DNA from: Artocarpus heterophyllus
Taxonomy: Eukaryota; Streptophyta; Magnoliopsida; Rosales; Moraceae
DNA length: 64,000 bases
Direction of reading: 5' to 3'
Assembly (NCBI GenBank): GCA_025403435.1
Contig: CM046349.1
Coordinates: forward strand, 21,412,004-21,476,003
Made by a program: the position numbers and the translations under genes. Under the pieces are notes generated by a model. It searched no databases and was not told where the DNA came from. It was given only the letters and a program-made list of their open reading frames with translations. Below, piece by piece: positions 46,879 to 57,735 of the stretch. The first letter of the stretch is position 1. Each line of letters begins with the position of its first letter.

Positions 46879-48405
46879 TCAGTTCTTTCCTTTTCCTTTC
46901 TGATCCAAATGCCGGCTTCCATCGCCGTAGTAGAGTTGCAATCGGCCATCAAACCCGGCAGGGAACTGATGGTGGTTGTGGTGGTGGTGGTGGTGATTCT
47001 CCATGGGTGGAGCGGCCGCAGCGGCTCCGATGAAGAAGGGCACGTTTGTTGTTCCGTCTATGGGAGAAGCAAACCTCTGGAGGTGAGGCAAGAAAGAAGA
47101 CGGTGATGAATTGGACTGAAGGGTCCCCCTATTGAAACCAGCAAGGCCGGAAGAAGAGATTGAGAAGTTGAGGCTGTAGTCACCCCCATTGCTGTTGGGT
47201 TGGGAAGACGTTGTCGCGATCAGTTGCTCGGGTACGAACGAGAAGTGTGGCGGAAGCGCCTCCGCCACCGCCACGGTAGCGTGGCCATCACTACTGCCTG
47301 AGACAACGCTGAAAGGCTGCGGAATCGACATTCCCATGGGAAGCCCGGCAAACCCGGAAGAGTGATGGTGGTGATGGTTCCGCGACGATGATAGCCCAAG
47401 AAGGCCCGCGGTGAAGTAGTCCATCTGCATCGCCGCCGCCGTCGCCGCTGTCGCCGTAGAACTCTTGTGGAACAAGTTAGGCTGATCAGAAGCAGTGGTG
47501 GGACTAGGACTTTCATTGTTGTTGTTGCTGTTGTTATTCACAGTGTTGATTCCAGCGGTGAGAAGCTCAGTAAAGGAAGGATTCTGAGAAATGGGATTGA
47601 TGTTTTGGTGATGGTGATGATGATGATGATTCTGAGGATGAGGAATCCGAGAGTCGCTATTCTCTTTCTCCTTCTCTTTAGCAGCTCTCTCTCTAGCTCT
47701 TTCTCTCGCCTTGACTCGGTTCACTCTAGTCTCAGACCGAGAGAGAGACAAACCAGAGCCTTTGCTAGTCTCAGAAGTGCTACTACAAGCAGATTTGGAC
47801 AAAGAAAGGTGCTGCTGATTCTGCTGCTGATAGTTAGCCTCACCTTGATCCAACTCCAACTCAACAACCTCGGCAGAATCAAACCCCTGTTCCATCCCAA
47901 TACTTGGCCTCTTCTCATCACTCAACTGCTTGGGAGTGTCGGGGAAAGAGCTGTTGAGAGAAGGGAGCTCGGCGATGGCATCGGAGGCGGCGTTGATAAG
48001 CCACTCCACGGCCTTACTGGGCTGGTCATATCCCAGCCGGTCTTGAAGGTCGTAGAACTGAATCGCCGTGGTGACGGACAACCTCACACGCCGGTCTCTC
48101 AACCCCTTCGAAGTCCACACCTTACTGTGACGATCCTTGCCACCGGAGGCCCGAGAAACCCTAATGATTCGCGAAGAATGGTGCCAACCCCGAAGCCGAT
48201 CGCCGCCGTTTCCGCCATCTGTGGCCGTGGGCCCCGTGTTGGGGCTCTTGATTTGATCTTCCAGATCGTCTTCGTCACCTGGGTTGTAGCGGTGGTGGTC
48301 GTGACCACCCTTGTGGCCTAATTTGTTTCTTGGGAACTTGGCGTTGTTGTTGTTGTTGTTGTCGTTGTTGTTACACGCTTGTGCTTGAATCTCCTCCACC
48401 TCCAT
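46879..48405 (-). CDS. TCP transcription factor, TCP2/TCP24-like (CIN class)
   Basis: 508 aa, no intron in the coding region. The start at 48405 ([12 protein letters not shown]) is preferred over an in-frame ATG at 48456 because relatives begin MEV-E-IQ-QAC. The TCP bHLH-like DNA-binding domain is at about residues 90-148 ([20 protein letters not shown], then [19 protein letters not shown]). The Arg-rich R domain is at about 226-246 ([19 protein letters not shown]). His runs lie at 260-266 and near the C-terminus, with Asn-rich tracts; the conserved end is [11 protein letters not shown] and KGKGKN. Class II TCPs with a miR319 site (CIN group) limit cell proliferation and shape leaves and other organs. 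The site is present here (47111-47130). The frame is intact. The long antisense open frame (47467-48321) is a shadow of the biased codons. Confidence 0.96.
   Translation of the reverse strand: MEVEEIQAQACNNNDNNNNNNAKFPRNKLGHKGGHDHHRYNPGDEDDLEDQIKSPNTGPTATDGGNGGDRLRGWHHSSRIIRVSRASGGKDRHSKVWTSKGLRDRRVRLSVTTAIQFYDLQDRLGYDQPSKAVEWLINAASDAIAELPSLNSSFPDTPKQLSDEKRPSIGMEQGFDSAEVVELELDQGEANYQQQNQQHLSLSKSACSSTSETSKGSGLSLSRSETRVNRVKARERARERAAKEKEKENSDSRIPHPQNHHHHHHHQNINPISQNPSFTELLTAGINTVNNNSNNNNESPSPTTASDQPNLFHKSSTATAATAAAMQMDYFTAGLLGLSSSRNHHHHHSSGFAGLPMGMSIPQPFSVVSGSSDGHATVAVAEALPPHFSFVPEQLIATTSSQPNSNGGDYSLNFSISSSGLAGFNRGTLQSNSSPSSFLPHLQRFASPIDGTTNVPFFIGAAAAAPPMENHHHHHHNHHQFPAGFDGRLQLYYGDGSRHLDQKGKGKN
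47111..47130 (-). promoter_or_regulatory. miR319 target site in the TCP coding region
   Basis: The mRNA sense reads AGGGGGACCCTTCAGTCCAA, within codons for RGTLQSN (about residues 426-432). This is the classic miR319/JAW complementary site of CIN TCP mRNAs, with the canonical 3' half CTTCAGTCCAA intact. It predicts cleavage and down-regulation by miR319. Confidence 0.93.
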
Positions 48406-50450
48406 AGTAGCACTTTCATGCCTTTCTCGCACAACAAAGCATTCAAAATTCAACACCGCCTTCTGGGTTTTGATTTTCTCTTTTTTCTTTTCCCTCTGAT
48501 TTGCCTTCTTATCACTTTTTCCTAAGCTCTATAGAGAGAGAAAGTTGCTATGATCAGGATGATTGGTGGTAGTAGTAGAGAGAGAGAAGAGAGGGAGGAG
48601 AGAGTAGTGTGATTAGAGAGTGGTGCAGGTGGGGTTGGCTAGGTGTCCTATTGCATTGATGACAATAATTCAGAGAGTACTTTGGCTTTTGTATTGATAA
48701 AAAGGCCTTTTTTTACGCTTTGATATATCGCAGTCCAAGTCAGGAGGCCTCTCGTTTAAGCTTTTTGCAGTTCTGCAGAGTGGTGTGTGCTTTCAAAACA
48801 AAAGCAAGGGCCTGCCTGAGGAGAGCCTGCAGCAGCCCAAAAAAATAAAAAATAAGAACATTAAGCGACAAAAATGGCAAGAAATTAATAAATACATCAT
48901 AACACAGTTGTGGCTTGAGTAATAAAAGCATCAGATGCCTAAAATTATACGTACGCACACTGTGAGCTAATACCTAAACTCTAAGTCAAACCACACATTA
49001 AAGGGGTTTAAAGATCTGACTTTGCTTGTAATCTCTCATTGTATAATAACCATCTTCACAGAACCAGCTAAAGCCTAAAAGGCAACAAAAGGGTTCTTGT
49101 TTTAAAAGAAAGATGAAAGCTTTAGCCGAAATATTTATATATAGAGATAGAGAGAGAAATAAAAGGAAAAGCAATGTACTCCCTATGGCCTATTCTATCT
49201 ATACACCTTTGATCTAAAGCTCACTTTTTCTGCTTCAGATTCAAGCTAAACACCATCAACAAGAAGAAGCGAAGAAGAAGAAGATCGCAGTAAATTTGCA
49301 TAAAAAAGCCGCCTATTTTGCGAGGGCCAACCTTCTTTTTGAGCGTTATTTCAAAGCCCTTCGTAGCTGTCGTCCCTAAAAATGGCAGACACATTATTAG
49401 AACATATATATCATTATATGTGCAATAAAAAAAATCAGTGTCTCTAAAACTCACAACCAGAAAAGCAAAAACCCAAAAAAAAAAAGGGGGAAAAATTATT
49501 TAAAAATATAAAACAACAAACCTTGAACAATGCTGGGGTTAATTAGATTTGCTGTAGACAGGTGTCAAAGTCTGGGGTTATTATTACAGAAGCATAAAAA
49601 AAAAAACCGTTGACTGTGATTTTCTTTTGTTGCTTTGCCTTTCGTTTACTTTCCAAGGCCGATTCTGGATTATTTCTTCGCATCTGTGCTCACAGATCTG
49701 CAGTTTCAAAGCTCCGATGCTGCAAGCAATTCCAGACAAAAATATCTTTTTTTTTCAAAATTATTTTAGATAAAAAAATTCTTAATTTTATCTATTCCAC
49801 CTCTCATTTCACATTCTATTTCAAACAAATTTACATTAAAAACAACAAAACCAAAAAGGGTACACTTTTTTTTCTTTTCATTTTTAAGCTTAAATTTTGC
49901 AGCAATTCCAGTAAATTATACGTATCTGAGAAAAAGAGATCGGTGAGTTTTCGAAAATTCAACAACTTGGAAGCTCCAGGAGTTGTGAAATTTCATTTCT
50001 TATAGGTAAAAGAAAAGGAAGAAGAAAATCTAAAATTCTGAGGATTAACACCATTATCAATTAACCGGAAGACAAAGGCAGAGAATTTCCGCGAGTGAAC
50101 TGAAATTATGGAAACTGAATTTCAGAAATTAATTTAACTTACAGAACAGTGGCTCTTGAAGGAGGAAATAGTAGAAGTAGAAGTAATTTTGACAGCGGTT
50201 CTATATATATATATATATATAGTTATAGCTTTGGTAAGTGTTGTTAGTAGGATGTTTGGCGGATGAGAAAGTGAAAGAAAGAGAGAGAGAATCGGAGTGT
50301 GTGGGGAATCTGAGGGACAGTATTCTAGAGAGAGAAAGAGAAGTAAGAAGAAGATGAAAGTGCCCTAGCTACTTAAGAGAAGAGAGAAAGAAGAAGGAAA
50401 GAGTATATTTTTGTTTCATCTTCTTCCTCATTCGAGCAACCACCGGGCTT
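48406..50450 (-). promoter_or_regulatory. Leader and promoter region of the TCP gene
   Basis: Related genes often have long, intron-containing leaders. On the - strand, plausible splice signals are a donor at 50142 (gttct|gtaag), a 30-base exon at 49551-49522 (ctacag|caaatc...ttcaag|gtttg) and a 44-base exon at 49375-49332 (tttttag|ggacgac...aagaag|gttgg). An (AT)n tract (about 50202-50220) could serve as the TATA region. Purine/pyrimidine-rich stretches at 50270-50410 fit a promoter/leader. These exons are inference only. The open frame at 49610-50005 (+) is not a gene. Confidence 0.4.
50202..50220. repeat. (AT)n microsatellite upstream of the TCP gene
   Basis: About nine AT dinucleotides within the presumed TCP promoter. 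Confidence 0.85.
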
Positions 50451-50978
50451 ATCGGGAACGCAGAGACACAGCGCCGTTCCCCAACCTTTTTTATATGTAC
50501 ATTCATCTCTCGTCTCCCATTTTGCCCCTCCACTTCTCTCTTTCTACTCTTGTGCCCTTCTCTATTACTATCATTATTATTATTCTTGTTGTTGTTGTTG
50601 TTACAGTAATTAATTATAAAAATTCTCCTTTAATTATAACTTTTATAAAAGCATATCCCTAAATTATAAAACATATTTGTTCTTTTTAATTTATGAAATA
50701 TTATTAAAAAAATTCATAAATTATAATTTTGAGCATAAACAACACAATTTTACTCAAATAATAGAATTGTTAAACAGTTTAGTAATCATTGACTGTTAGC
50801 ATATTTTGATACAACATCTAAAAATAAAGTAAGAAATTACTTTTTTTTTAAATGAATTTAAGGATTTTTAGTTTACATTTTTAACAATTAAAATTCTTAA
50901 ATTGTATCAAGTTTTTAAGATTTAAATTAGTTTTAGACATGATAGAGTTTTCAAAATATTTGTATATTATATACCAAA
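50451..50978. other. AT-rich sequence between the TCP promoter and an LTR
   Basis: No gene. A (TTG)n run is near 50586-50602. No retroelement primer site is found next to the LTR at 50979. Confidence 0.5.
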
Positions 50979-51642
50979 TGTTAAAACCTGCCTCTTCGGG
51001 CCGTGATAAACCTTTTTCTTACTTACGTATAGAAGAAAATTAGGAATTTTTTTTCCCACATACAGAAATTAATATCTTTGGAAACATAAATATATACACA
51101 TATTTACTTAACTCACTTGTTCGTACAATACTAGATTTAGTAACTTTGAAAACACTTGTATATATATATACTTATACTTACATATACAAGCGTTCTTATA
51201 CAATACCGTTTTCTAAACTTTACATTTCAAAATAACATAAAATATGTTACAACGGAAACATAGCAGCGGCGGATTCCATACCTAGTCTGTACACCAATCA
51301 TCCCTCCGTCAGCTCAATGATAAAATTATTCTGACCTCCTCGTCGGAATACCTACAGCATGAAATACTTAATGAGCTTACGCACCGTAAGTCCCATATAA
51401 CCCACATGCACATTCAATAAAATGCATGATCCAATTATGTTTTCTTATAAACCTTCTTTATCATTTTCATTTCTTATCTTTCACTAGGGCCCAAGTGTTC
51501 GTACCATTGCGCACTTAGGTCTACGTAACACCGTGACCATACTGTATCCTTAAACTCCTCTTGAGTCAGGAGTCGGTACGACACTTTTTATTACTTCTGG
51601 TGATATAATTACTAGTCCCTTTATTATGATTATCATACCATG
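50979..51642 (-). repeat. LTR of the Tekay-like family, left part (interrupted)
   Basis: Begins (+) TGTTAAAACCTGCC, the reverse complement of the LTR end seen at 12730, and continues collinearly (cgggccgtgataaacc; ccgtcagctcaatg; cattcaataaaatgcatg; ggtctacgtaacac) up to 'tatcataccatg', where the Tat element is inserted. It is more diverged than the pair at 2959-12730. The remainder is at 62771-64000 and runs off the window. It could be a solo LTR or the 3' LTR of a - strand element lying to the right. Confidence 0.87.
51638..51642. repeat. Target site duplication CCATG, left copy
   Basis: CCATG before the Tat LTR, repeated exactly at 62766-62770. In the uninterrupted LTR (about 12123, reverse complement) the sequence reads 'tatcataccatgcatt', confirming a clean insertion. 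Confidence 0.92.
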
Positions 51643-52281
51643 TGTTGATGCTTACCGTGGTCCGGCGTCGGATCAACACCACGTGCTGCTGCGCATGGTC
51701 CAGCTCTTCTCGGTTCGCCTCTGCCTAGTCGAGTGTTCCTGCAACAAGAGGAGGGATGCTCCGGAGACAAAAGAGAAAGGTGTCAGTCAATGGACAATGG
51801 CTCTCCGATGCTCAAGGTAGGAGTTGCTCAGCAGAGGACAGGAGCTTGTTAGGTGGGAATAAGTCTCTCTCTCTAGAATGCAATAATGCATCCTATTTAT
51901 AGCCTACCACTTGGACCAAGTGTTAGGTGGGTTTTGCTCACAACCCGATGTCACATCAATGTGTGTCAGGTGGTAGGTGACAAGTGTCACGTCCCCCGTC
52001 GATGGATCGACTCTGATCAGACGGTGAGTTATTTGCCGTTTGTTGGCCTATGGTGGCGAGTAGCAGCCCATTTTGTGAATAAGAATGACTCGACCCGAGC
52101 TGGTGTATAGCCCGAGGTGGCACCCGTCAAGGGTGTGGCCACGGGAGCCCTGAGAAGCACCTCGGATAAGGCGCATGCTGTCGTCAGGGTCAGTAGTTTG
52201 CTCCTTGGAGGCTCTGCCGAGCTGTTTAGCCGACCAACGAAGTTTGTCTCCTCAGCGATGGCACCGAGCTCACCATCAACA
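51643..52281 (-). repeat. 3' LTR of the Tat element
   Basis: + strand TGTTGATGCTTACC...CACCATCAACA. It contains a reverse-complement TATA box (ctatttatag near 51892, i.e. ctataaatag on -). It differs from the 62125 copy by dozens of substitutions and a few small indels. Confidence 0.92.
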
Positions 52282-52300
52282 TTAGCCCCCTAGTTCACCT
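52282..52300 (-). other. Polypurine tract of the Tat element
   Basis: On the - strand, AACTAGGGGGCTAA immediately precedes the LTR start TGTTGATGGTG. Position and composition fit a PPT. Confidence 0.75.
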
Positions 52301-52657
52301 GGTCGGTGTCCGGCCGGGTGGACTACGCTAAGTAGGTGAGGTCGGCTGAAAGAAAGAAGACCAAATGACACTCCGAATAGGGGTGAGATGATAGGTCACA
52401 CGGATTGACCGGAGGACACGTGTCGCTTCGTGGTCGACTACACTGCCTGATAGGCATAATCATATAGCCTATTTGTTTTTTGTGCCAGATTTTTTGCCTG
52501 AAAAGGCTATAAATAGGGCCTTTCTTTCTATCAATTTCACACGACTGAAGTCATATTTCACATCCAAAGAGTTCTTAACTATCGAGCTGTAGTTATTTAC
52601 CCAAAGACTTTGTTTTTCCAAGCTATCATAGCCCGATCAGGTAATTTTCCAAGGAGT
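52301..52657 (+). promoter_or_regulatory. Promoter-like region of the antisense gene
   Basis: A TATA box TATAAATA at 52508-52515 in the + orientation (ggctataaatagggcc) is followed by a pyrimidine-rich start region (tttctttctatcaatttcacac) and about 110 bases of leader before ATG 52658. It lies outside the LTR, so the antisense gene appears to have its own promoter. Transcription is not demonstrated. Confidence 0.5.
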
Positions 52658-55600
52658 ATGAAAATGAGCGACGTCACAGATTCCCAAAATATAGACATTT
52701 CCTGGTCAAAAAGTAGTCTAGAGGGTAGTTCGTCCACCGTTCAAGCCGACGTCAAGAATGTATCCCCAGAACGGGATGGGGTTGGCCGACTCGAACAAAT
52801 ATTGAGGGTCGACTCCCAAACGGTCCCCGAGCAGGAGTTTCTCAACCTGCTGGATGGGGAGAGACCGATCAGGCCGTGCAAGGAGAAGGACCCATACATT
52901 GGGGCGGCGATTGCGGGCTCCTCCCGAGTTACTGCCCAGGAGAGAGCCGATCTTCGGGCGACCGACGATGTTCTGATTACATCCGGCTGGAATTCTGGGG
53001 CTCCTGTCCAAGTCGAGGGCATAATCACGATGGACATATCCGATGAAGAGCGGGTAGCCGAGGAGGTAGAGGAGGCAAAGCAGCCTGAGATAGAAGAGGA
53101 CGAACGGGTCCAAGTTACCTAGGTTCGGGGGGTGACCGTGTATAGGGTGTCCCGAGGGTAGTTCGTCCAGATTCCCAAAATATAGACATTTCGTGGTCAA
53201 AAAGTAGTCCAGAGGATAGTTCGTCCATTGTTCAAGCCGACGTCAAGAATGTATCCCTAGAATGGGATGGGGTTGGCCGACTCAAACAAATATTGAGAGT
53301 CGACTCCCAAACGGTCCCCGAGCAGGAGTTTCTCAACCTGCTGGATGGGGAGAGACCGATTAGGCCGTGCAAGGAGAAGGACCCATACATTGGGGCAGCG
53401 ATTGCGGGCTCCTCCTGAGTTACTGCCTAGGAAAGAGCCGATCTTCGGGCGACCGATGATGTTTCGATTACATCCGACTGGAATTCTGGGGCTCTAGTCC
53501 AAGTCGAGGGCATAATCACGATGGACATATCCGATGAAGAGTAGGTAGCCGAGGAGGTAGAGGAGGCAAAGCAGCCCGAGATAGAAGAGGAAGAACGGGT
53601 CCAAGTTACCTAGGTTCGGGGGGTGACCGCGTATAGGGTGTCCCGGCCCGGGCAGACGTCAGCTACGACCTACACCAGTGCTATAACGGAGTCTCAGTTG
53701 GAGGATTTACGTGCCGAGTTTAGTATCCCAAACGACGTGATCCTTGTTGTGCCCGAGGAGAACGATTCACCATTGGAGTCGTCCGAGGGATGCATTACGC
53801 TCTACGTCGAGTTTTTCAGGGCTAGGTTGTGCCTCCCATTCCACCCATTCCTCCGCCGGGCACTCAATGATTTCAACGTGTGCCCAGCTTAATTAAACCC
53901 AAACAGTTACAAGTCGCTGATCGGGATGTATGTATTCTGGAGGTACCACCAGGCAACCGAGATGCCGTTGGAAGCATTTAAGCAAGTATACAAGATGAAG
54001 AAGCTTCCTCGATAGTCTGAGTGGTATTACATCATCGGCTTTAGGAAAGATTTTATTTTGGGCAACCTCGACTTGGATAAACTTTGGAAGTACGAGTGGT
54101 TCTACGTCAGGGGCAATTACTTAGCCCGAGCTGGTGAGGCCGTCCCTGATGACTAGCATGTGCCGAGGTCGTTCGAACAAGGGTATGTGTGGTCTAAGAG
54201 GCCTTGGGCACCGAGTCATGTGATCAGGGCTGTCGAAGACTTGTTCGAGAAGCCAAAAGCGACCAGGCAGCAGTCCTTTTTGCTCGGGAAGGAAACTCTT
54301 TCCAGTTATGGCTGGTTCGGGGAACCCAGCAGAATAAATCCCCCATCGGTCCACGCTGCCCGATCGACCGGGCAAGTAACAATCGCCAGGCCTGGTGCCG
54401 TGGATGTTCCAAGGCCGAGCACTTTTCGATCCAGGTGGCCGACGAGGGAGCCATCATCGTCCAGCTCTAAGGACTCGTCGAGTAGCTCCTTCAATGTGGG
54501 GTCATTCGTGGCTGACAAGGACCTCGAGAACGTGATTCGCCTCATTAACCCGTTTCGCTAGCTCTGGATCAGAGGTCAGCCTCGAGTTTTTTTTTTTTTT
54601 TTAAGTGTCGACCTGGTTTTAACTCTGGAATTTTTGGCTTACAGAGATGTCTTCATGGTCGAGCAGTGCTTCTGAAAGATAGGCTCTTATGGAGAACCTC
54701 AAGAAACAGAAGGGCAAGGCCATAGAGGTCAGAAGGAAGCATAAGCAGACTCCGAGGATAGAGCTTCCTCCCCGACCTGAGCAAGTACCCGTCGTAGTTC
54801 AAGAACCACCACCCCAGCCTCCGAGGACCAGGGCTTCATTAAAGGAGACACTGGCCGACAACACTACCATGGTGTCTTTCGAGGATCCTCAGAGGAGACG
54901 CTCGAACTACCATGGAACCATCCTAGAGCGTCTCGGGGATGTAATGCCCAAGGAAGATTTTTTGGTGAACCTTAGGAGGCAGGATTTCTAGGGCCTTTTT
55001 GACACGGCCTTCCATTCTGCCGCCACGGTAAGTGCTTGTAGAACTCAAACCTCTTGATTATTTTTCTTTCCACCGAGCACTGAAGCATTGTTATCCTCAG
55101 ACGAGTGCAATCTTGCACATGGCCTACTCAATCGGGATGAAGGACTTCAACAAGGAGAAAGAGAGGCATAAGAAGACCTTCCTCAACAAGTTGGAGGTTG
55201 AAAAGCTCCGCGCCAAGAACATTGAGCTAGACCAAATCAAGAATTCTCTTTCCCAAGCCGAGGAAGAAGCTCGTAAGGCCAAGAAGGATGCTGTTAAGGC
55301 TAAGGTAGAGGCTGAGGAGGCTTTGAGGGAGGCCAGGGAGGAGAAGGACAAGACTGCTGGGCTTAAAGGGCAGCTGGTAGCCCTGCAGGCCGAGCACCAG
55401 CGATTTTTGGACAAGCTCCCCGGCCGCCTCACACAAGCCGTGGAGGAATTCAAGGCGTTCTCGGAGTACGCCCACTATTACTACTTCGACATGACAGACC
55501 TTCAGGATCATCTAATCCAGCAGCATCCTGAGGCTAAGGGCTTCAACTGGTCGCTCATAGTTGAGCTGGAGCAAGCCGTTGCTCAGCAATAGCAGGGCGG

Positions 55601-55700
55601 GGAGGTTGTCGTAGTAGACAGCAATGGCGACGGAGATGAGCAAGGCACTATCGGCAGTGGAGGCGAGGAAGGCGCTGCTGGGGATGAAACCCAGGCCTAG
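52658..55700 (+). pseudogene. Antisense gene of the Tat element (PF04195-like protein, two introns)
   Basis: Three exons are inferred: 52658-54574, 54645-55027, 55101-55700. Introns 54575-54644 (agag|gtcagc...cttacag|ag) and 55028-55100 (ccacg|gtaagt...cctcag|acg) keep the frame. Exon 1 has a 491-base tandem duplication, then a region (IPNDVILVVPEENDSP; GCITLYVEFFRARLCLPFHP; SYKSLIGMYVFWRYHQ) recalling the plant 'putative gypsy type transposon' domain PF04195, and a Ser-rich tail. Exon 2 is Lys/Pro-rich. Exon 3 is a long coiled coil (about 55140-55480, EEEARKAKKDAVKAKVEAEE) with an acidic/Gly end (stop 55698-55700). At least seven in-frame stops, almost all TAG where CAG or TGG is expected (for example 53890, 54154, 54559, 54989, 55590), make it non-functional. 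The family's function is unknown. Confidence 0.8.
52680..53642 (+). repeat. 491-base tandem duplication in the antisense gene
   Basis: 'attcccaaaatatagacatt' begins copies at 52680 and 53171. Both run to 'ttcggggggtgaccg-gtatagggtgtcccg'. The second copy has extra stops (for example tcctcctgag, gcctaggaaa, gaagagtaggta), while the first is open from 52658 to 53120. The junction shares 'agggtagttcgtccag' with sequence inside copy 1 (about 52724-52737), suggesting recombination at that short repeat. Confidence 0.92.
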
Positions 55701-56584
55701 GCCATTTTTTGTTGCCTTTTGTCCAGGCTCGGGAGGTGCCTGTTTAATTGTACCTCCCCTGCACTAAATGAAATTTATTTTTTGTGTTCTTCGCTTCTTG
55801 GATTTTTATGTACCGTGTTTTCAATAGTTTCCAAGTGCGATTGTTCTCGGAAGAATGCGTTCATATTTCAGGGTGAGAGGCTTCTCAGGAACATAGTTTG
55901 GCATTCGTTTCACTGAGTTAAAGTATATCTCGATCTCGAAATTGAATTAGGAATTCGGGCCAAGTTGGATGCTCTTCGGGAGGGTATTCCTAGACAATAG
56001 TTTTTTGAGCTTCCATTTTTTCAATTAAAATTAAGGCTGAGTATATTATCTCGGTAACTACCGAGTTCGTCCAAGTAGGGATGATATCCCTATTTACTCA
56101 GTTAATCTGAGCAGAGATGGTGTCCTCATTTTTTCAGTCAGGTAGAGCACAACGGCGTGTGAATACCCTTACCCTGTTGCCCCCTAGACTTGTTTAAGTT
56201 TGAGGAAACTTTACAAGTCTAGAACTCGTCAGGCACGTGAGTGTGCCGAGCGACTCGCTGGGTGGTCTGTACGGCGACAGACTTAGAATTGACGAGGTGC
56301 CGATCAGCCCCCCAATCCAGTTAATTAGGATGACTCTCCCTCGTTGGAAGTTGTTGTCTAATCCTCCAGGCTAGGGTTATGGTATCCCTTTTTGGGTCTT
56401 GTTTATTTCCCTCAAACACATTGCTTAGTGGAATGGTGTAGGAAATTTGCATTTCATTGATATCATTGATGTCTAGTATCTACATTCCAGTCCTATTCAA
56501 TAGGCCTAATTACAAAAGAATTGCGGCCATAGGTCAAAAAAAAGGTTTTTGGCGATGATTTAACAAAAGAATCTTTTTAAGGGC
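55701..56584. other. Spacer between the convergent antisense gene and pol
   Basis: No coding signal. This is where the 3' ends of the + antisense gene and the - pol gene would overlap or terminate. Possible polyadenylation-like AT-rich signal 'aaatgaaatttatttttt' near 55766. Confidence 0.5.
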
Positions 56585-57720
56585 TCGGCGTTTCAAGGAT
56601 GGCCGAGCTGGTTTCCCTCCATGTCAGTTAATTTGTACGTGCCTGATCGAACAATGCTGATGACCCTATACAGCCCATCCCACTTTGGACCAAAGGACCC
56701 CAGGTCGGGCTGCTGAACCGTGACCTTCTTTAATACCAAATCCCCAATTTGAAAGCTTCTCGATTGAACCCGTTTGTTGTAATACCGAGCTACTACTTGA
56801 TTCCAGGCTGCATTACGGATTGCTGCCCGATTTCTTTTTTCTTCGAGCAGGTCAAGCTCGAACATCATTATCTCAGCATTCTGAACCTCCTCGTAATGTT
56901 CGATTCTGAAGCTAGGCAGCCCCACCTCGGCCTGGATGACAGCCTCTACCCTGTATATAAGGGAGAACGGGGTTTCCCTAGTAGCCGTCTAGGCAGTTGC
57001 ACAGTAAGCCCAGAGCACTTGTGGGAGCTCGTCGATCTATGCCCCCTTAAAGCTCTCGAGCTTTTTCTTCAAGTTGTCCTTGATTGTTTTGTTTATTGCC
57101 TCCACTTGGCCATTGCTCTAGGGGTAGCTCGATGAGGAGAAAACTTTCTTGATGCCGAGCTGTTCACACAGGCGGAGGAGACCAAAGGATTCAAACTATT
57201 TGGCATTGTCGATCACCATCGTGTGTGGGATTCCAAACCGGCAAATGATGTTCTTCCATACAAAGTTGGTGCATTTGGCTTCAGTCATGTTGGCATACGG
57301 TTCAACCTCGACCCATTTCGTTAGGTAGTCTATGGCCACGATGCAGTACTTGAATTGTGATCTGGCCGGAGGAAGGGGTCCTATCAGATCGATAGCCCAC
57401 TTCATGAATGGCCATGCCGAGGTAACCGAAGTGAGGGGCTCGGCATGATAGCTAGGCATTCTGGCGAATTATTGACATTTGAGGCATTTTCGTGCAAAAT
57501 CCTTGCAATCCTGCTCCATGGTCGGCCAGTAGTACCTTTACCGAAGACACTTTTGGGCCAACGATTGCCCCTTCGAATGATTGCCGCATAGACCTTCATG
57601 GATCTCTTTCATTAGGTATTCAGCTTCTTTGGGGTCCATGCACTTTAAACACGGCATGGTATAGCCTCGTCGATATAGTCTTCCGTCGATCATCAAATAC
57701 TAGGCCGAGCTATTGCGTAT
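56585..57720 (-). pseudogene. Tat element integrase
   Basis: On -: H2C2 finger (HEGLCGNHSKGQ near 57600, CKDFARKCLKCQ near 57490), catalytic core (WAIDLIGPLPPARSQFKYC near 57400; FGIPHTMVIDNAK near 57200; SNGQVEAINKTI near 57100, giving D, D and E of the DDE triad), and a C-terminal domain (RSFQIGDLVLKKV near 56760; GPKWDGLYRV near 56690; YKLTDMEGNQL). The one reading frame is interrupted by about eight stops, mostly TAG at former Gln or Trp codons (LR-stop-RYYWP, YP-stop-SNGQ, KGA-stop-IDEL). No chromodomain, unlike the element at 2959. Confidence 0.87.
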
Positions 57721-57735
57721 CCGATGTGCCTCTTC

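Noticed and set aside
46848..47106. Short + strand open frames near the TCP 3' end
   Set aside because: Antisense shadows of the His-rich coding region; no family resemblance.
47467..48321. 284-codon open frame on the + strand
   Set aside because: It is exactly antisense to the TCP gene, whose repetitive codons (His, Asn, Ser, Arg) suppress stops on the other strand. The TCP frame shows a conserved domain; this one shows none.
49610..50005. 131-codon + strand open frame upstream of the TCP gene
   Set aside because: Phe/Lys-rich translation of AT-rich DNA with no domain; lies in the TCP leader/promoter on the other strand.
55124..55511. Minus-strand open frames of 94-109 codons
   Set aside because: Shadows of the coiled-coil exon of the antisense gene, where Lys/Glu/Ala codons avoid stops on the other strand.
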